A stretch of DNA of 64,000 bases from Limnohabitans sp. (GTDB lineage: Bacteria; Pseudomonadota; Gammaproteobacteria; Burkholderiales; Burkholderiaceae_C), in contig VERE01000008.1 of NCBI GenBank assembly GCA_018882835.1, positions 19,066 to 83,065 on the forward strand. Direction: 5' to 3'. Below are positions 1 to 9,197 of the stretch, piece after piece (within the stretch, counting starts at the first letter, position 1; every line of letters begins with the position of its first letter). A program made the translations under genes and the position numbers. The notes below the pieces were generated by a model. That model was not told where the DNA came from. It saw only the letters and a program-made list of their open reading frames with translations, and did not search any database.

Positions 1-23
1 TGGCGACTTAACAAGGAGCGGCC

Positions 24-965
24 ATGACAGCGAGCGTTGGAGGGCTTCAGGGCGTTTGGGTGGATCTGCTCAACCCCTTGAACGAAGATTTTTCGATCAG
101 CCACAAGAAACTCTCCACCCATGTGAAAACACTGGGTGCCAAAGGCGTGTCGGGCATTGTCATGTTTGGCCATGGTGGCGAAGGGCAGGCCTTTTCAGCA
201 TCGGAACGCCTGGAGGCCGTCAAGCAAATGATGGCGCATGGCGTGGCGGGCAAAGACATCCTGCTGCATGTTGGCTTTTCCAGCTTGATGGACAGTGTGC
301 AACTGGTTCGCGCCGTGCAACCGCTGGGCTTGCGCGGCTGTATCGTCACCCCACCGCTGGCCGAAGGCAGCATCACCGACACTGGATTGGCAGAGTACTT
401 TATCCAGATTGCAAAAAACACCCAAGGCACAGAGGCCCGGCTTTACCTGTCTTCGCTCGTGAAGGGTGGGCGCACCGACCTGAAGCCCAATGTCATCACG
501 GACATCCTGCGCCAGTCACCCGGTGCATACCATGGGTTGATTGACCAGAGTCACAACGCCAGCCATACCAACGACTGGATACGCTCTTTCATGGCCATGC
601 TGCCCGTGCTGTCCACCCAGGACTTGAACGCACATGCCATGGCCAACCTGGGCATCCATGCCAGCATTTCCAGCTACGCCAACCTGGTTCCAGAATTGAT
701 GGTGAAACTGGTGCAATCCAGCGCCGCCCAAAAAGTGTCTGTCACAGGCAACAAAATTGGCAATGAGGATGAACGTCTTGAGCAGTTTGCCCGCTTGTTC
801 GCAGGTTTGCCCGTGGTTCCATCGCTCAAATTCTTGATGGCCTTGCAATACCGCGACACCGATTGGATGCGGGTGCGCCCGCCGCGCTCCGAGCTTGGCC
901 GTGATTCGCACGAGCAACTTGCCAAAGAGTTCAAGAAGTTTAATCAAACCGGTGCAGCGCATTGA
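24..965 (+). CDS. DapA/NanA-like TIM-barrel protein lacking the usual lysine
   Basis: A 313-residue protein of the dihydrodipicolinate synthase/N-acetylneuraminate lyase family. The ATG follows AAGGAG at 13-18 by five bases. The family GxxGE loop is seen as GHGGEG (49-54) and the VTP strand as CIVTPP (106-111). The Schiff-base lysine sits in a GxKDSSG-type motif in the family. Here the matching stretch is GLIDQSHN (171-178), with Ile173 in the lysine position, so standard aldolase chemistry is doubtful. It lies upstream of a LysR/tcuAB module on the same strand, which suggests a role linked to tricarboxylate or related organic acids (inference). The family call is firm; the substrate is unknown. 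Confidence 0.8.
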   Translation: MTASVGGLQGVWVDLLNPLNEDFSISHKKLSTHVKTLGAKGVSGIVMFGHGGEGQAFSASERLEAVKQMMAHGVAGKDILLHVGFSSLMDSVQLVRAVQPLGLRGCIVTPPLAEGSITDTGLAEYFIQIAKNTQGTEARLYLSSLVKGGRTDLKPNVITDILRQSPGAYHGLIDQSHNASHTNDWIRSFMAMLPVLSTQDLNAHAMANLGIHASISSYANLVPELMVKLVQSSAAQKVSVTGNKIGNEDERLEQFARLFAGLPVVPSLKFLMALQYRDTDWMRVRPPRSELGRDSHEQLAKEFKKFNQTGAAH

Positions 966-990
966 GCGACACTGACCCAAAGGATGACCT

Positions 991-1206
991 GTGGAAAATT
1001 TGAATGCCTGGTACCTGATCGAAAAAGACCACCTGCACCATGTGTTGCCACACCATAAATTCGCGCAACTTGCGCCAGACACATTTGTGCTGCACCAGGT
1101 TTTTGACACTCACCGCGAAGCACTGCACGAAATGAGCCGACTGATTGAATTAGAGATCAAAGATGTTCACAAAGAAGTGAACAACATCACACAGCGCAAG
1201 CCCTGA
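991..1206 (+). CDS. Small hypothetical protein (71 aa)
   Basis: A GTG start at 991 is preceded by an AAAGGA-like ribosome site at 979-984. The 71-residue product is rich in His and Glu, predicted largely helical, and has no signal peptide or cysteine. It follows the DapA-like gene by 25 bp and ends 27 bp before the LysR gene, so it is probably co-transcribed with the former. I do not recognise the family. The good ribosome site and the operon-like spacing are the only arguments that it is real. Confidence 0.5.
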   Translation: MENLNAWYLIEKDHLHHVLPHHKFAQLAPDTFVLHQVFDTHREALHEMSRLIELEIKDVHKEVNNITQRKP

Positions 1207-1233
1207 GGCGCCTGAATCACTTTAGCCTTCCTC

Positions 1234-2169
1234 ATGAAAATTGATTTTGATGGCATACAGGCTTTTGTGACTGTGGCCGAATTGGGGGCCTTCAACAAAG
1301 CGGCTGACAAACTGAATATCACCCAAGCAGCCTTGACGCGGCGCATCCAGAAACTGGAGAGCTACCTTGGTTTGAGGCTGATCCATCGAACCACACGTCA
1401 GATGGCGCTGACAACCCTCGGAAAAGAGCTGCTGCCCAAAGCCAGGTCCTGGGTTCATGATCTCACCACCACCCTCACGGAACTCAAAGACACCTCACGT
1501 GCCTCCAAAGGACATTTCACACTGGCTTGCGTTCCCACCATGGCGGCTTACATTCTGCCCGACCTGATTCAGCATTATGCGAAAGAATACCCGGGCAACA
1601 GAATCAAATTGATCGATGCGAGTGCCTACGAAATTCGAGAGGCCATCCTGGACCAGAAGGCAGAGATCGGCCTGAGCGTGCAAGGCCCCAAGCACCCTGA
1701 CCTCGAGGAAAGCCTGCTGTTCCAGGACCCGCTGATGTTCTATTGCCGCGACACCCATGCACTGAGCCGGCGCCAATCTGTGACGTGGTCCGACATGAAC
1801 CTGAATGATTTGGTCGTGGTCAGCAGTTTCATGGCGACCCGCATTTTCATGGACTACCAACTGGCCAAGCGTGGCATTCGGCTGCAAGGCAACTACGAGG
1901 TGCAACACCATGCGACGGCCCTCAACCTGGTCACAACAGGGGTGGGTTGCACCATTCTCCCCGCCTCTGCATGCGCAGATGGAGAGCGCAAAGGGGTGGT
2001 ACGGATCCCTCTGGTGTCCCCGGTCGTCAAGCGCAAAATTGTGCTCATCCAAAAAAAGGGGGCCAGCCTGTCCCCGGCAGCGCAGGCTTTTTGCAAAATT
2101 TTGAAAAATATCAACCGGCCAGGCGAACAGAGAAAGCGCCCTATTAATTCCAAAACTGCAATAATCTAG
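1234..2169 (+). CDS. LysR-family transcriptional regulator
   Basis: A 311-residue LysR-type regulator. The N-terminal winged helix-turn-helix covers about residues 5-62, including AFNKAADKLNITQAALTRRI, and is followed by the effector-binding periplasmic-protein-like domain. It is read in the same direction as, and 48 bp ahead of, tcuA. In Salmonella the LysR protein TcuR controls tcuABC, so this gene is the likely regulator of the downstream tcuAB genes (inference from position). No clear Shine-Dalgarno sequence precedes the ATG. The 2170-2217 gap is AT-rich and probably carries the tcu promoter. Confidence 0.88.
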   Translation: MKIDFDGIQAFVTVAELGAFNKAADKLNITQAALTRRIQKLESYLGLRLIHRTTRQMALTTLGKELLPKARSWVHDLTTTLTELKDTSRASKGHFTLACVPTMAAYILPDLIQHYAKEYPGNRIKLIDASAYEIREAILDQKAEIGLSVQGPKHPDLEESLLFQDPLMFYCRDTHALSRRQSVTWSDMNLNDLVVVSSFMATRIFMDYQLAKRGIRLQGNYEVQHHATALNLVTTGVGCTILPASACADGERKGVVRIPLVSPVVKRKIVLIQKKGASLSPAAQAFCKILKNINRPGEQRKRPINSKTAII

Positions 2170-2217
2170 TCTTATTTTTCATTAAAACAAAGCTCAATCT
2201 GTTTCATACTCAGCGTC

Positions 2218-3663
2218 ATGACTGCTGAAATGAAATCTCACCCCATCGACGTGATCGTGATTGGCGGCGGCAATGCGGCCTTGTGCGCAGCCCTGATGGC
2301 TGCCGAGTCTGGCGCCAGTGTCACGCTGCTCGAGGCGGCGCCGCGCGAATGGCGGGGCGGCAATTCGATGCATACCCGCAACCTTCGTTGCATGCATGAT
2401 GCACCGCAAGACGTCCTGGTTGATGCCTACCCAGAGGAAGAGTATTGGCAGGACCTGTTGAAAGTGACCGCCGGCATCACCAACGAAAAATTGGCGCGCC
2501 TGGTGATTCGAGACTCTGGCACCTGCCGCGACTGGATGCGAAAGCACGGTGTTCATTTTCAGCCGCCCCTGTCGGGCACCTTGCATGTCGCGCGAACCAA
2601 TGCCTTCTTCATGGGCGGTGGCAAGGCCTTGGTCAACGCCTACTATCGCAGTGCAGAAAAGCTGGGGGTTTCCATCCGGTACGAAGCCCGCGTCGATCGC
2701 ATCGAGGTAGAAGACGGTCGATTCATCGCTGCCCATGTCACCACCCCCCAAGGAATTGAAAGGCTCACGGGCAAAGCTTGCGTGATGGCATGTGGCGGCT
2801 TTGAGTCCAACCGCGAATGGCTTCGCGAAGCCTGGGGGCAACGCGAAGATGGCGAATGGCCGGCTGAAAACTTTTTAATCCGAGGCACTCGCTACAACCA
2901 GGGAACCTTGCTGAAAAATTTGCTGGATGACCATCAGGCCGATCGCATTGGCGATCCGACCCAAGCCCACATGGTGGCCATTGATGCACGCTCGCCCTTG
3001 TACGATGGCGGGATCTGCACACGCCTTGACTGCGTGTCCCTGGGTGTGGTCGTCAACAAGCATGGGCATCGTTTTTACGACGAGGGCGAAGATTTCTGGC
3101 CCAAACGGTATGCCATTTGGGGCCGACTGGTGGCTTTGCAGCCCGGACAAATTGGTTACACAATCATTGACAGCAAGGCAATTGGCCGGTTCATGCCACC
3201 GGTTTTCCCTGGCATTCAAGCCAACAGTTTGCCGGAGTTGGCCCAGCGCCTGGAACTGCCAGTCGACACCTTCGTGGAGACCATCCAGCAATACAACGCT
3301 GCATGCCGCGAAGGTCAATTCGATCACACCGTGCTGGACGATTGCCACACCGAAGGCCTCAGCCCCAACAAAACGCACTGGGCGCGCCCGATCGACACGG
3401 GGCCTTTCTATGGCTACGCCCTTCGACCGGGTGTCACTTTCACTTACCTGGGCCTTCTCACCGATGAAACCGCAGCGGTGCGATTTCAAAACAAGCCCAG
3501 CCCGAATTTGTTTGTGGCAGGCGAGATGATGGCTGGCAATGTCTTGGGAAAAGGCTACACAGCTGGCGTTGGCATGTCGATCGGGACCGCTTTTGGTCGC
3601 ATTGCGGGCACGCAAGCCGCTCAAGCGGCCCTGCGCCAGGGAGTCGCCCATGCAAACGCTTGA
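2218..3663 (+). CDS. tcuA: FAD-dependent tricarballylate dehydrogenase (TcuA-like)
   Basis: A 481-residue flavoprotein of the fumarate reductase/succinate dehydrogenase family. The Rossmann FAD motif is [15 protein letters not shown] near residues 11-25, followed by a RGGNSMHT segment typical of TcuA and a C-terminal FAD-contact region ([16 protein letters not shown]). TcuA oxidises tricarballylate to cis-aconitate and passes electrons to TcuB. The start may be ATG 2218 or ATG 2230. The 3' end overlaps tcuB by 14 bp, so the two are translationally coupled. Substrate specificity is inferred from pairing with tcuB and could extend to related tricarboxylates. Confidence 0.85.
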   Translation: MTAEMKSHPIDVIVIGGGNAALCAALMAAESGASVTLLEAAPREWRGGNSMHTRNLRCMHDAPQDVLVDAYPEEEYWQDLLKVTAGITNEKLARLVIRDSGTCRDWMRKHGVHFQPPLSGTLHVARTNAFFMGGGKALVNAYYRSAEKLGVSIRYEARVDRIEVEDGRFIAAHVTTPQGIERLTGKACVMACGGFESNREWLREAWGQREDGEWPAENFLIRGTRYNQGTLLKNLLDDHQADRIGDPTQAHMVAIDARSPLYDGGICTRLDCVSLGVVVNKHGHRFYDEGEDFWPKRYAIWGRLVALQPGQIGYTIIDSKAIGRFMPPVFPGIQANSLPELAQRLELPVDTFVETIQQYNAACREGQFDHTVLDDCHTEGLSPNKTHWARPIDTGPFYGYALRPGVTFTYLGLLTDETAAVRFQNKPSPNLFVAGEMMAGNVLGKGYTAGVGMSIGTAFGRIAGTQAAQAALRQGVAHANA

Positions 3664-4798
3664 AGCTTTGACCCAGGAAGCCCGGGCCCTGGCCCGGGGC
3701 GAGCTCAGCCCCGCCGAAAGCGAGGTGGCCCGCCAAATGCAAATCTGCAACGCTTGCCGTTATTGCGAAGGCTTTTGCGGCACTTTCCTGGCCATGACGC
3801 GCAGATTGGAGTTTGGCAAGGCCGATGTTCACTTTCTGGCGAACCTCTGTCACAACTGCGGCGCTTGCCTGCATGCCTGCCAATACGCACCGCCCCATGA
3901 ATTTGCGGTCAATGTTCCCAGGGCAATGGCGCAAGTGCGGGCTCAAACCTATGCGGACTACGCCTGGCCGGCACCCTTGGGAAAGTTATACCAGCGCAAT
4001 GGCCTCACCTTGTCGATGGCGCTCGCAGCAGGGCTGGCCCTGTTCCTTTATTTGGGCGCCAATGCAGACACCCATGCCAAAAATTTCTATGCGATTTTCC
4101 CTCATGAATTGTTGGTCGGTCTGTTTGCGCCTGTGTTTGCCTTTGCCGTTCTGGCGCTGGGCATGGGCGTCCGTCGTTTCTTGAATGACGTCGGCCCGGT
4201 CACCACGGATGCACCTTGCACTGCGGCAGCGGCCCAAGAGGCCACGCACGATGCGCTGCGTCTCAAGTATTTGGATGGGGGCCATGGCGAAGGTTGCAAC
4301 AATGAGGACGACGCTTTTACCCAAAGCCGCCGGCATGCACACCACCTGACGTTCTACGGTTTCCTGTTGTGTCTGGCCGCAACCAGTGTCGCCACCGTAT
4401 ACCACTACGCTTTTGGCTGGCAAGCGCCTTACGACTTGCCAAGCTTGCCGAAGTTGTTGGGGGCGGTGGGCGGCGTCATGCTGTGTGTTGGCACCCTGAG
4501 TTTGTTCCATCTCAAAATGCAGCGCCACCCGCTGCATGGTGACCCTGCCCAAAACGCGATGGACTTTGGATTTATCGCACTGTTGTTTTTGGTGAGTGCC
4601 AGCGGCCTGGCGTTGTGGCTGCTGCGCGACCATGCGCTCATGGCCCCCAGCATGGCCATGCACCTTGGCAGTGTGATGGCGTTGTTCGCCACGCTGCCCT
4701 ACAACAAATTCGCACACGGCATTTACCGTTCGGCAGCGCTTGTGCGGCATGCCGTTGAAAAGCGCCAAACCCATCGATTGGGTCTGGGCGGAGACTGA
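3650..4798 (+). CDS. tcuB: TcuB: Fe-S membrane electron-transfer protein
   Basis: A 382-residue citrate-utilisation protein B/TcuB homologue. Two ferredoxin-like cysteine clusters occur near the N terminus ([11 protein letters not shown] and [11 protein letters not shown]), followed by about six hydrophobic membrane segments. In Salmonella, TcuB reoxidises the TcuA flavin and delivers electrons to the membrane quinone pool. The start is set at ATG 3650, inside the end of tcuA; the frame stays open further upstream but only over tcuA coding sequence. A receptor gene follows directly, in place of the TcuC permease of Salmonella. Confidence 0.88.
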   Translation: MQTLEALTQEARALARGELSPAESEVARQMQICNACRYCEGFCGTFLAMTRRLEFGKADVHFLANLCHNCGACLHACQYAPPHEFAVNVPRAMAQVRAQTYADYAWPAPLGKLYQRNGLTLSMALAAGLALFLYLGANADTHAKNFYAIFPHELLVGLFAPVFAFAVLALGMGVRRFLNDVGPVTTDAPCTAAAAQEATHDALRLKYLDGGHGEGCNNEDDAFTQSRRHAHHLTFYGFLLCLAATSVATVYHYAFGWQAPYDLPSLPKLLGAVGGVMLCVGTLSLFHLKMQRHPLHGDPAQNAMDFGFIALLFLVSASGLALWLLRDHALMAPSMAMHLGSVMALFATLPYNKFAHGIYRSAALVRHAVEKRQTHRLGLGGD

Positions 4799-4816
4799 AT
4801 GCAACAGGAGCAAATC

Positions 4817-5791
4817 ATGCAAAAACGTCATTTCCTTCGCGCCTGCGGGCTGTTGGCAGCCAGCTGCTGGTCAATCAACTCGATGGCTCAAGAATTTCCA
4901 CCCAAAAAATCCATCACGATGGTGGTTGGATTTGCCGCGGGGGGAGCGGCTGACACAGGCGCACGCATCATCGCCAAAAAACTGGGCGAGAACATTGGCG
5001 CCGCCGTCGTCATTGACAACCGTGCAGGCGCTGGCGGCAACATCGCCCACCAATTCGCGGCACAAGGCCCCACAGACGGCAGCACCATCCTGTTGGGATC
5101 GGTCGGCCCCTTGACCATTGCGCAGCACATGATGCGGCTCCCTTACGACCCCGTCAAAGACCTTGCGCCGATCACGATGGGCATGAACTTTCCCAACGTG
5201 CTGGTGGTGGGCGCACACACGGGTATCAAGACCTTTGCCGAGTTCGTGGCCTATGCGAAAAAGAACCCCGGCAAATTGGATTTTGCGTCGACCGGACCTG
5301 GCTCAGCCGCTCACCTCGCTGGCGAATTGTTGAATGACATGGCCAAAATCGACACGGTTCACGTGCCCTACAAAGGCGGAGCGCCTGCGCTACAAGACCT
5401 GCTGGGTGGTCGCGTTGCTTCCTATTACTCCACCCTGTCCACCTCATTGCCGCACATTGAATCTGGCAAGCTGATCCCCTTGGCCAGCACAGGCCTGCAA
5501 CGCCTGTCCAGCCTGCCCAAAATTCCCACTATCGCAGAATCAGGCTATCCTGGCTTTTCTGCCACCAACTGGTACGCATTTGTGGCGTCTTCCAAGGTCC
5601 CCAAACCCATCCTGGATCGCTGGAACCTGGAGCTTGTGAAAGTTCTCAAATCGCCCGACGTCATGGAGTCCCTCAACAGCCATGGCCTCACGCCACAGCC
5701 CAGCAGCCGCGATGAATTGGCCCAGTACATGGCCAAAGAGACCAGCACCTGGGGGCGCATCATTCGCGATCGAAAAATCACCACGGATTGA
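4817..5791 (+). CDS. Bug/TctC-family tricarboxylate-type binding protein
   Basis: A 324-residue periplasmic receptor of the tripartite tricarboxylate transporter (Bug) family. It has a Sec-type signal (QKRHFLRACGLLAASCW, cleavage near SMAQ) and the family motif PGGAADTGARI-like segment AAGGAADTGARI, and GAGGN. ATG 4817 is chosen over ATG 4799 because AGGAG lies at 4805-4809. It follows tcuB by 18 bp and is most likely in the tcu operon, where it would capture citrate- or tricarballylate-like substrates. No TctA/TctB membrane genes are nearby, as is common for Bug receptors. Confidence 0.88.
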   Translation: MQKRHFLRACGLLAASCWSINSMAQEFPPKKSITMVVGFAAGGAADTGARIIAKKLGENIGAAVVIDNRAGAGGNIAHQFAAQGPTDGSTILLGSVGPLTIAQHMMRLPYDPVKDLAPITMGMNFPNVLVVGAHTGIKTFAEFVAYAKKNPGKLDFASTGPGSAAHLAGELLNDMAKIDTVHVPYKGGAPALQDLLGGRVASYYSTLSTSLPHIESGKLIPLASTGLQRLSSLPKIPTIAESGYPGFSATNWYAFVASSKVPKPILDRWNLELVKVLKSPDVMESLNSHGLTPQPSSRDELAQYMAKETSTWGRIIRDRKITTD

Positions 5792-5823
5792 CTCGCACAT
5801 TGTTCTTTTTCCTGGAGACAAAT

Positions 5824-6609
5824 TTGACTACCCTGCACTCACTCGGCCGCCGTGGCCTTCTGGCCAGCCTTGTCCTTGCCTTTGCCTCGCTTGCATCGCA
5901 AGCGGCAGAGTTGCGCGTGATCACCTCGGGCGCGTTCACGGAAGCCTATAAAAAATTGGTACCGATTTTCGAGGCCGCATCGGGTCACACAGTCATCAGC
6001 TCTTATGGTGCTTCGATTGGCAACGCACCTGATTCCATCCCCAGCCGGTTTGCACGCGGCGAGAAATTTGACCTGGTCATCCTCTCTGAAGGCGGGCTCG
6101 AGGCCTTGATGAAAAATGGCAAACTGGTCGAGGGCAGCCGGGTCGATCTGGCCCGCTCGCAAATTGGTGTGGCGGTTCGCAAAGGAACGCCCAAACCGGA
6201 CATCAGTACGGTTGAGGCTCTGAAACAAAGCTTGCTGAACGCCAAGTCCGTGGCCTACTCTGCGAGCGCCAGCGGCACCTATTTGTCCACCGAGCTTTTT
6301 CCCAAGCTCGGCATTGCCGAACAAATGCAGAAAACCGCCAAAAGAATTCTCAGCGAGCGGGTGGGTGCCGTGGTGGCGCGCGGGGATGCCGAAATGGGCT
6401 TTCAGCAAGTCAGTGAGTTGATCTATTTCAAGGAACTGGACTTTGTTGGTACGTTGCCCGAATCGGTCCAACAAACCATCTTCTTCTCATCGGCCCGGGT
6501 CGCTGGATCAGAGCAACAAGATACAGCGCAACAACTGGTCCGCTTCTTCACCTCCCCAGCTGTTGCAGACATCGTCCGCGCCACAGGACTCGACCCTGCC
6601 TCGAAATAA
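5824..6609 (+). CDS. ModA-like periplasmic substrate-binding protein
   Basis: A 261-residue extracellular solute-binding protein of the molybdate-binding (ModA) type: ELRVITSGAFTEAYKKL at the mature N terminus, then a FDLVILSEGGLEAL segment and the closing FFTSPAVADIVRATGLDP typical of the family. A TTG start at 5824 is preferred because GGAGA is at 5813-5817 and it opens directly into a signal peptide ending ASQAA. No modB or modC permease or ATPase genes are nearby. It follows the Bug gene closely, so it may bind an organic anion rather than molybdate (inference). Confidence 0.8.
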   Translation: MTTLHSLGRRGLLASLVLAFASLASQAAELRVITSGAFTEAYKKLVPIFEAASGHTVISSYGASIGNAPDSIPSRFARGEKFDLVILSEGGLEALMKNGKLVEGSRVDLARSQIGVAVRKGTPKPDISTVEALKQSLLNAKSVAYSASASGTYLSTELFPKLGIAEQMQKTAKRILSERVGAVVARGDAEMGFQQVSELIYFKELDFVGTLPESVQQTIFFSSARVAGSEQQDTAQQLVRFFTSPAVADIVRATGLDPASK

Positions 6610-6622
6610 GGGGCATGGGGGC

Positions 6623-6729
6623 ATGGGGTCAGGTCTTGCCTTTTGCCTTTTTTCTGTGGATAACTAAACAGGAGATCACAAGTCTCAGTTATCCACAGAA
6701 AAAAGGCAAAAGGCAAGACCTGACCCCAT
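6623..6729. repeat. Long perfect inverted repeat (REP/REPIN-like) with two DnaA-box sequences
   Basis: Arms 6623-6665 and 6687-6729 are perfect 43-bp reverse complements around a 21-bp loop. The outer part of each arm reads GGGGTCAGGTCTTGCC and the inner end contains TTATCCACA (6689-6697) or its complement (6655-6663), which matches the DnaA-box consensus exactly. Related copies occur at 9144-9184 and 12946-12986. The outer motif resembles REP sequences linked to RAYT (Y1) transposases in proteobacteria, but no such transposase is in this window. It lies between the converging ends of the ModA-like gene and phoX, so it could also act as a bidirectional terminator. Confidence 0.85.
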
Positions 6730-6765
6730 ACCGACCCCCTGCTTGACTCCTGCTCGGCCTAGGTA

Positions 6766-9060
6766 TCAAAGACCGACTTTACCGCCATCGTTTTTAGTGA
6801 TGATCAAGGTTGCAGACCGTGGACGCCCTGCAACGCCATAGCCACCACTTGTCAAACCACCCCCGTTACCGGGCCATTGGCTTTCGAAGGTGTAGTTGGT
6901 AGCTGTACCCAACTTGGCCGTGTTTTCACCTGGGTGTTGGATGTTCACCAACAAGGCTTTACCATCTGCAGTTTCAGTCAAGCCAGTGACCTCGGCACCT
7001 TTTGGCGCAACCAAGAAGCGACGCAAACGCGATTCACCGAGCAGACCACCGACAAAGGTTTTGGTCTCACCGGTGGTGGTGCCAGAGGATGTCGTCAAGC
7101 TGTTGCCCACCATGAATTCACCGCCATCACCCACACTGCCAGGCACGGCTGCCACCAACATGCAATTGGTTTCATCGGTGAAAGCACCGTCGTCGGTTTG
7201 GATCCACAAAACGCCAGTGCTCTTACTGAACCACAAACCATCGGGAGAAGAGAAGCTGTTGTTGGCGGTCAATCCTGAAATGTTGACGCTTGCAGGTGCA
7301 TCTTCCTCAGAGCCGAAAGCAAAAATATCCCAGCGGAACGAAGTGGCAACCGACGAAGAGGTGGTTTCGCGGAAACGAATGATGTGCCCATTTGGATTGC
7401 CGCTTGATTTTTTACCGTCAGTATCGTTGTAGGAGCGCGGGTTTGCTGCGTCTGCCGTGGCAGGGGTGCGGTTGCTGTTGCTGTTGTTGGTGAGCGCGAA
7501 ATACACTTCGCCATTGGCGGGGTTGACAGCGCCCCACTCTGGGCGGTCCATCTTGGTGGCGCCCACAGCATCTGCCGCCAGGCGGGTGAACACCAGCACA
7601 TCGGCTTGTGTGCTGAAAGTGAAACCGGTGTAGGTGGTGCTGGTGTAGCCGCTGATCAATGCATTCGATACATTCAATTCAATCCATTGCCCCGTGCCAT
7701 CGCTATTGAACTTGGCCACATAGAGCTTGCCTTCATTCAGGTATTTGTCGCCTGCAGCGATGCCACCGCCAAAATCTGCGGGATCCCACACCGCGGTGCT
7801 GACAAATTTGTAGATGTACTCATTGCGGCTATCGCATCCCATATAAAAAGCAAGCGGCTGTCCCGCAACAGGCAAGCCGCAAACCGCGGCCTCGTGGGCA
7901 AAGCGGCCCATGGCCACGCGCTTGGCAGGTCGGCTTGTCGGGTCGGCTGGATCGATCTCCACGTTGTAGCCAAAAGTATGGGGCTCTTGTCGGAAATCTT
8001 CAGCGGCGCTGGCACCGCTGGCGGCGATATTCCAGCGGGTGAAGCGGGAATCGGTATCCGGCAAATCGGTAGGGGTGTACCAGCCTTGCCCAGCCGCAGC
8101 AGTCGCAGAACTGGAGATTGCCGCGCTGGCTACGCCATAGCGCTTGCGTGCGGCGATTGTTTTGGCATCGGGCAAGGTGGAGCCATTCGGCATATTGAAG
8201 TAGAACGCCCAGTTCTCTTCGCAGGTCAGGTAGGTCCCCCAGGGGGTATAACCATATCCGCAGTTGTTCAAAGTACCGCGCGATGTAGCTCCTGTCGGGT
8301 CATATTTCGTAGCCATCAGGGCCTTGATCGCACTCAAATGTGCCGCAGGGCCTTTGATGTCTGCAACGGTTTGTGCGGTCACTCGGCGGTTCAAAGTCGA
8401 GTCCACTTTATAGCCTGTGGGTAATCCATTGCTGTCCAAAGTCACTTCAGCAATGGACACACCATGCAAATTGATTTCTTTCAAAGCTTGCAAACCAGGA
8501 CGTGCACCGAGGTCCCAAGTGCCAAATTGATCAAACTTCTTTCCTGACACACCAGCGGATGTCTGTCCCGATGTGTGTAAAAAATGCGAGTCCGCAGAAC
8601 TCTCATGGTTGATCGCAATCACCGCGCGCGTGGTCGCTGCACTGGAGACCTTGCCATTGCTGCCGATGTAGTAGAGGTGCATGCCATCATGGTGATCGCC
8701 AACACGCTTCGACCAGTCATCGGTTTCAGCCCCTGTGTTGCTGTAGGCAGGAATCGCGGGGTCCAGGGTGTCGCCTGTGGCGTGCAACACCTTCACGGTG
8801 TAACCGGCAGGCACGGACACCTGGTCCAGAATACTTTTTGCAACAGGCGAGAAACCCAACAGGTTGGAGGTCGGCAAATTAGGCAAGGTACCCGCAGTGG
8901 CAGCGCAGCCTGGCAACATCGGCAGGCTGAAAAGCGTCGCCAGACCTACTCCACCGCGCAAAATGCTGCGACGGTTGACACCCGAAAGGCCTTCTTGGAG
9001 GACATCCTGAAAATGGCGGTTATTTGACAGATTATCGATTGGATCATGCTGATGTGACAT
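6766..9060 (-). CDS. phoX: PhoX-family phosphatase, Tat-exported
   Basis: A 764-residue PhoX (DUF839) protein. A twin-arginine signal lies near the N terminus (NRRSILRGGVGLATLFSL, then a GCAA segment). The body carries family features such as NHESS, a TCEENW segment with preceding GYGYTPWGTYLT, GRFAHEAA and the late SSPDGLWFS/WIQTDDG region. PhoX enzymes are calcium/iron-dependent periplasmic phosphatases releasing phosphate from organic esters. Upstream, TTTCAA (9123) and TGTCAA (9134) are spaced 11 bp apart, faintly like a Pho box. The gene is bracketed by two related palindromic repeats. Confidence 0.88.
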   Translation of the reverse strand: MSHQHDPIDNLSNNRHFQDVLQEGLSGVNRRSILRGGVGLATLFSLPMLPGCAATAGTLPNLPTSNLLGFSPVAKSILDQVSVPAGYTVKVLHATGDTLDPAIPAYSNTGAETDDWSKRVGDHHDGMHLYYIGSNGKVSSAATTRAVIAINHESSADSHFLHTSGQTSAGVSGKKFDQFGTWDLGARPGLQALKEINLHGVSIAEVTLDSNGLPTGYKVDSTLNRRVTAQTVADIKGPAAHLSAIKALMATKYDPTGATSRGTLNNCGYGYTPWGTYLTCEENWAFYFNMPNGSTLPDAKTIAARKRYGVASAAISSSATAAAGQGWYTPTDLPDTDSRFTRWNIAASGASAAEDFRQEPHTFGYNVEIDPADPTSRPAKRVAMGRFAHEAAVCGLPVAGQPLAFYMGCDSRNEYIYKFVSTAVWDPADFGGGIAAGDKYLNEGKLYVAKFNSDGTGQWIELNVSNALISGYTSTTYTGFTFSTQADVLVFTRLAADAVGATKMDRPEWGAVNPANGEVYFALTNNSNSNRTPATADAANPRSYNDTDGKKSSGNPNGHIIRFRETTSSSVATSFRWDIFAFGSEEDAPASVNISGLTANNSFSSPDGLWFSKSTGVLWIQTDDGAFTDETNCMLVAAVPGSVGDGGEFMVGNSLTTSSGTTTGETKTFVGGLLGESRLRRFLVAPKGAEVTGLTETADGKALLVNIQHPGENTAKLGTATNYTFESQWPGNGGGLTSGGYGVAGRPRSATLIITKNDGGKVGL

Positions 9061-9143
9061 GGTGATGGTTTCCAGTTGATGAGGTGAAAAAGCACAGACT
9101 CATCTACTTTAAAAACCTAATATTTCAAGCTTGTGTCAACGGT

Positions 9144-9184
9144 GGTCAGGTCTTGCCTTATGCTGCAAAAGGCAAGACCTGACC
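9144..9184. repeat. Short REP-like palindrome (second copy)
   Basis: Arms GGTCAGGTCTTGCCTT (9144-9159) and its reverse complement (9169-9184) enclose a 9-nt loop. It shares the outer 16 bp with the 6623-6729 element but lacks the DnaA-box part. It starts 14 bp beyond the stop codon of the minus-strand Bug gene, so it may terminate that transcript while lying upstream of phoX. Confidence 0.8.
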
Positions 9185-9197
9185 CCCATCTAAACCG

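Noticed and set aside
4799..4816. ATG 4799 as start of the first Bug gene
   Set aside because: It abuts the tcuB stop, while ATG 4817 has AGGAG at proper spacing and leads straight into the signal peptide.
5788..5823. TTG 5788 as start of the ModA-like gene
   Set aside because: It overlaps the Bug stop and lacks a ribosome site; TTG 5824 has GGAGA and begins the signal peptide.
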